Source: an uncultured Flavobacteriales bacterium (GTDB lineage Bacteria; Bacteroidota; Bacteroidia; Flavobacteriales; Weeksellaceae). From it: a stretch of DNA of 33,384 nt. This document shows positions 30,261 to 33,384 of the stretch, piece by piece; the first letter of the stretch is position 1, and each line of letters starts with the position of its first letter. The stretch lies in assembly GCA_937876095.1 (NCBI GenBank), contig CALFIE010000023.1, positions 1-33,384 of the forward strand, read 5' to 3'. Below the pieces are notes generated by a model that was not told the DNA's origin, made no database searches, and saw nothing but the letters and a program-made list of their open reading frames with translations. The position numbers and the translations under genes are program-made.

Positions 30261-33167
30261 TTATTCTTTAATAAAACGATGTGTAGTTCCTTCTACCTGA
30301 ATTAGATACAATCCATTTGGTAATGAAGTTACATTCACTTTTTTATCTGTTAGCATTCCTGTTTTAATAATTTTTCCACTCATATCAAAGATTTTGTAAC
30401 TAGGAGATTTTGAAGTTCCAGTTATTGTAATAAAATCTTTTGCAGGATTAGGGAAAATCCTAATTGACTGTTTGATATCTAATTTTGCAAAAGTAGCAGA
30501 ATTTTGAATATTTACAGTATAATCTTCAACTTGACCATAAGTGAATGATTCACAAGATTTTGGTATTGCATTGTATTTCATCTGAACTCTCATTCTGGTT
30601 GTTCCTAGTGTCGCTGTTGCAGGTATTGTAAATGTTCCTGAAACTGGTGTAGTTTTAGATGCAGCTTTTGTAAATACTTGCTCTCCTGAATCTAAGAAAT
30701 CTCCGTCTTTATTATAATCAATCCAAACTGAATAACCTTCGTTATAAATAGTTGATGTCCAACTAGGTGTAATTGTAATTGTATATGAATTTCCACTTGT
30801 TACATCCGTTGATAAACTAGTGAAATCTTCATATCCAGAAGTTCCTGTAGATGAATTATTTATTGTTCCGAAAACAACTTTTGCAATTTTCTCATCTGTA
30901 GTTGAATTACCTTGAGATGTACAGTAAGTAACTGTAGATGCAGATAATGTGGTTACTGAAACAGTATTACTTTCTACAGAAAAATTTCCGGCTGCATCTT
31001 TTGCTTTTACTGTAAAGGTATAAGTTGTTGATGCTGACAATCCTGTTACTGAATAACTTGTTGATGATGTACTTCCTAACAAAGTACTATCTTTATAAAC
31101 ATCATAACCAGTAACTCCTACATTATCAGCTGCTCCACTCCATGATAAATTAGTACTAGATAATGTTGTACCAGATGCTACTAAAGTTGGTGCAGTTGGT
31201 GCAGTTGTATCTATTGAACCAGCAGTAACAGAAATATTTGCTTTATTTACATTAAAGAAAACATGATTTGTTCCTTTTACCATTATTCTTCCATTAGAAG
31301 TTGATGAGTTAGGAATAATAACATTTGCTTAGCCATTGTTAGTTGTTCCTGCCAATAATGTTGACCACGTATTACCTGAGTCAGTAGACCAAAGAATATC
31401 AACATTAGCACAGTTTACACCATTTGCAGTAGTACCTGCAACATTCCAAGTAACAACCTGAGAAGATCCACCAGTATACGTAGTTGCTGTAGATTGTGAA
31501 GTAACTACAAATGGTCCAGCTGTTGCATTAGTTGTAATAACTGCATCATCTGAATTATTTGCTGAACCTCCAAGTCTATTATCTCTAACAGTAAATCTAA
31601 AATTAAGAGTTCTTGCTACAGAAGGAAGAGCTTCTACAGTAACTTCTGAACCAGCAGTAGTAGTAGATCCAGCTAAAACAGATGACATTTTTGGAAAATA
31701 TCTTACTGGTGTTGTAGTTGGAGTCCATGACCTAAAATCTACCCCAGTTGTTTTGGTTGCACTAGGTGCAGCAGAAGTTGTTTGAGAGTCCATTTGTTCC
31801 CAAATATAGGTAAGAGCATCACCATTTGCATCTGTAGAATTACCTGTTAGCATAAATGGAGTACTTTTAGGAATTGTAAAATCTAAACCCGCGTTTGCTG
31901 TAGGTATAGAATTTCCTGTAGCTGTTTTTACAGGACAAGTTTTTGATTTGATATTATTTGTAATTTGTTGAATACTAATCGCATGAAAAAAAGGATCAGA
32001 ATGTGCCTGAACATCAGCAGAAGTGATACCTGCATATCCCATGATAGTAGAACCCGAACCTGGTTCCATATGTACACCTGTTCCTTCGTTACTAATTGTA
32101 AAAGTATGATTACCTCCAAATTGATGTCCCATCTCATGGGCAACATAATCAATATCAAAAGTATCTCCTAAAGGACCACCACTAGATGGCGAAGTTATCC
32201 CACTACCTTTTTGTCCGTTTACACAAATACATCCTATACATCCTGCATTTCCACCTCCACCAGAAGCTCCAAATAAATGTCCTATATCATAGTTTGCCTC
32301 ACCTATTACGGAAGTAAGTGTAGATTGTAGCTGAGAATTCCAGCTATCCATAGACGACGAAGCTGAATATGGATCAGTAGAAGAGTTTGTGTAAATAACT
32401 AAATCGTTATTTGATATAATTACCATTTTAGCAGCAAAATCAGTCATAAAAACACCATTTACTCTTGTCATCGTATTATTCATAGCAGCAAGAGCTTGCG
32501 CTTTTGTACCACCAAAATAAGCTCCATATTCTCCCGTACAAGACAATGCAAGTCTGAAAGTTCTCAAATATGCATCATCAGCATTTGGTCTTGCAGTAAG
32601 ATTGTTTCCTAGCTGAGATTTAGCATCATCTATTGTTGTACATTCAAATTTGTTTAATGAATCATGTTTATCAGATTTTTTATAAACAACATAAGTAGAT
32701 AAATCCTTAGTATATGGCTCAATGAAAACAGATGACTGATCTGATTTTATTTCCATTGAGGAAAATCCTAAAGGTGAAATACTAAAAAAAACTAAATTAC
32801 GAGGATTCTCTTGACTTTTACCAATATAAGATTTAATATCAGGATATTTTGCTGCCAAAGCATCTTCAAAATTTGAACTTTCCTGAATTTCAAAATGCTC
32901 AAAACGACCATCAGAACTTGGAATCTCTAGTAAAACTGAAGATTTTTCATTTTTCTGAAGATTTTTTGGTGCTTTTGCTAAAATCGACTTTAAATTTTGA
33001 ATATTTAAAGAATATAATTTTGGTATGAGAATAGAAGTTTTGTTCTCTACAACAGGCGAATTATTTTTCCCTGTGGAACTCCAAATAGAGTTTGACTGCG
33101 CAAATACAAAATTACCAAAAGCTATTAAAGCAATTGATAGTAGTTTTGGAAGTAGTTTGTTTTTCAT
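30261..33167 (-). pseudogene. Reprolysin-like T9SS metalloprotease interrupted by an in-frame stop
   Basis: A single frame of 968 codons broken only by TAA at codon 613 (31329-31331). The first 612 residues hold a signal peptide (LLPKLLSIALIAFGNFVFAQ), a propeptide, and a metzincin domain with HEMGHQFGGNH (H344, E345, H348, H354) and the Met-turn STIMGYAG (M376), then beta-sandwich domains. The remaining 355 codons, in the same frame, continue the same beta domain (ANVIIPNSSTSNGRIMVKG, then NHVFFNVNKANISVT), a fibronectin type III domain, a GEVED domain (ending YGQVEDYTVNI) and a type A T9SS sorting domain (SIRIFPNPAKDFITITG). A Ser codon (TCA) changed to TAA is the simplest cause. A truncated product would keep the protease but lack its export signal. 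Confidence 0.9.
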
Positions 33168-33216
33168 TATTTTTAAATAATTTTAAATTAATAATTTAAA
33201 TGATTAATTAATTCTC

Positions 33217-33254
33217 CAAATATATATAAAAATTAAAAACAAATGTTTGTTTTT
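33217..33254 (-). promoter_or_regulatory. Promoter box and inverted repeat upstream of the metalloprotease gene
   Basis: TATATTTG on the minus strand (33217-33224) matches the -7 consensus, 49 nt before the ATG. A perfect inverted repeat AAAAACAAA (33235-33243), TG, TTTGTTTTT (33246-33254) lies where the -33 element would be. The 33168-33384 spacer is otherwise AT-rich and without a visible gene. Confidence 0.4.
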
Positions 33255-33384
33255 TTTATTTTATTCAAATCAGATTCAAAAAATAATTATTAATAATTTA
33301 AAAAATATCATTAAAATTTAAAGAAAATCTAATTTTAAAAACCACAACAACCAACCAAAGAAACAAAGAAAAATACGTAATATA

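Noticed and set aside
1..33384. CRISPR arrays, tRNA or rRNA genes, insertion sequences, phage genes
   Set aside because: No regular direct repeats with spacers, no cloverleaf or rRNA-like segment, and no transposase, integrase or phage structural motifs were seen on either strand.

Overview
The window is low-GC (roughly one third G+C by eye) bacterial chromosome from the phylum Bacteroidota, most likely a Flavobacteriales/Weeksellaceae (Chryseobacterium-like) genome. The reasons are: two secreted proteases with C-terminal type A type IX secretion (T9SS) sorting domains at the two ends; TAnnTTTG promoter boxes 14-49 nt upstream of many start codons, with few strong Shine-Dalgarno sequences; a bacillithiol-associated YtxJ protein; and DUF4294, DUF4230, DUF922 and GEVED-domain proteins. 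No tRNA, rRNA, CRISPR array, insertion sequence or phage gene was seen.

Layout. 1-524 is the 3' end of a subtilisin-like T9SS protease. 637-1404 is a very AT-rich orphan gene. 1597-4851 is a leftward block: HAD hydrolase, methionine aminopeptidase (map), a Fic protein with an N-terminal winged helix, then a SAM methyltransferase. 4939-9291 holds gpmI, a SUI1/YciH protein, a nucleoside phosphorylase, a DUF922 zincin and DNA glycosylase tag. 9409-9766 is a gene-poor stretch with a frameshifted CsbD-like remnant and a possible small RNA. It is followed by fabI and an acyl-CoA dehydrogenase. 12265-16718 runs leftward: a RecB-like/AddB-like PD-(D/E)XK nuclease, three small orphan genes including a lipoprotein, and rsmG. 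16819-22525 is housekeeping: aminotransferase, 2-Cys peroxiredoxin, GNAT, NUDIX, DUF4294, M42 peptidase and rpe. 22526-22955 has no intact gene but holds a decayed small reading frame. Then come a Crp/Fnr regulator with ytxJ, pncA, an rRNA pseudouridine synthase and aroB. A five-gene leftward cluster (27104-30088) ends in a DUF4230 protein, an M23 peptidase and a bactofilin, which together look like a cell-envelope or cell-shape module. The right end is a 968-codon reprolysin-like T9SS metalloprotease broken by a single in-frame TAA.

The most interesting point is the Fic gene. Its promoter (TTTG-N21-TAAATTTG) is tiled by four 9-bp half-sites forming two nested inverted repeats with exactly the same centre, spaced about two helical turns apart. 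The protein itself carries a winged helix, an N-terminal Fic-inhibitory motif and a Gln where the Fic catalytic His should be. The arrangement looks like a self-regulated DNA-binding Fic, or pseudo-Fic, regulator set between map and a methyltransferase gene. Other items worth a second look are the nonsense codon that separates the metalloprotease from its T9SS signal, two frameshifted small genes, dispersed intergenic hairpin repeats, and two candidate small RNAs.
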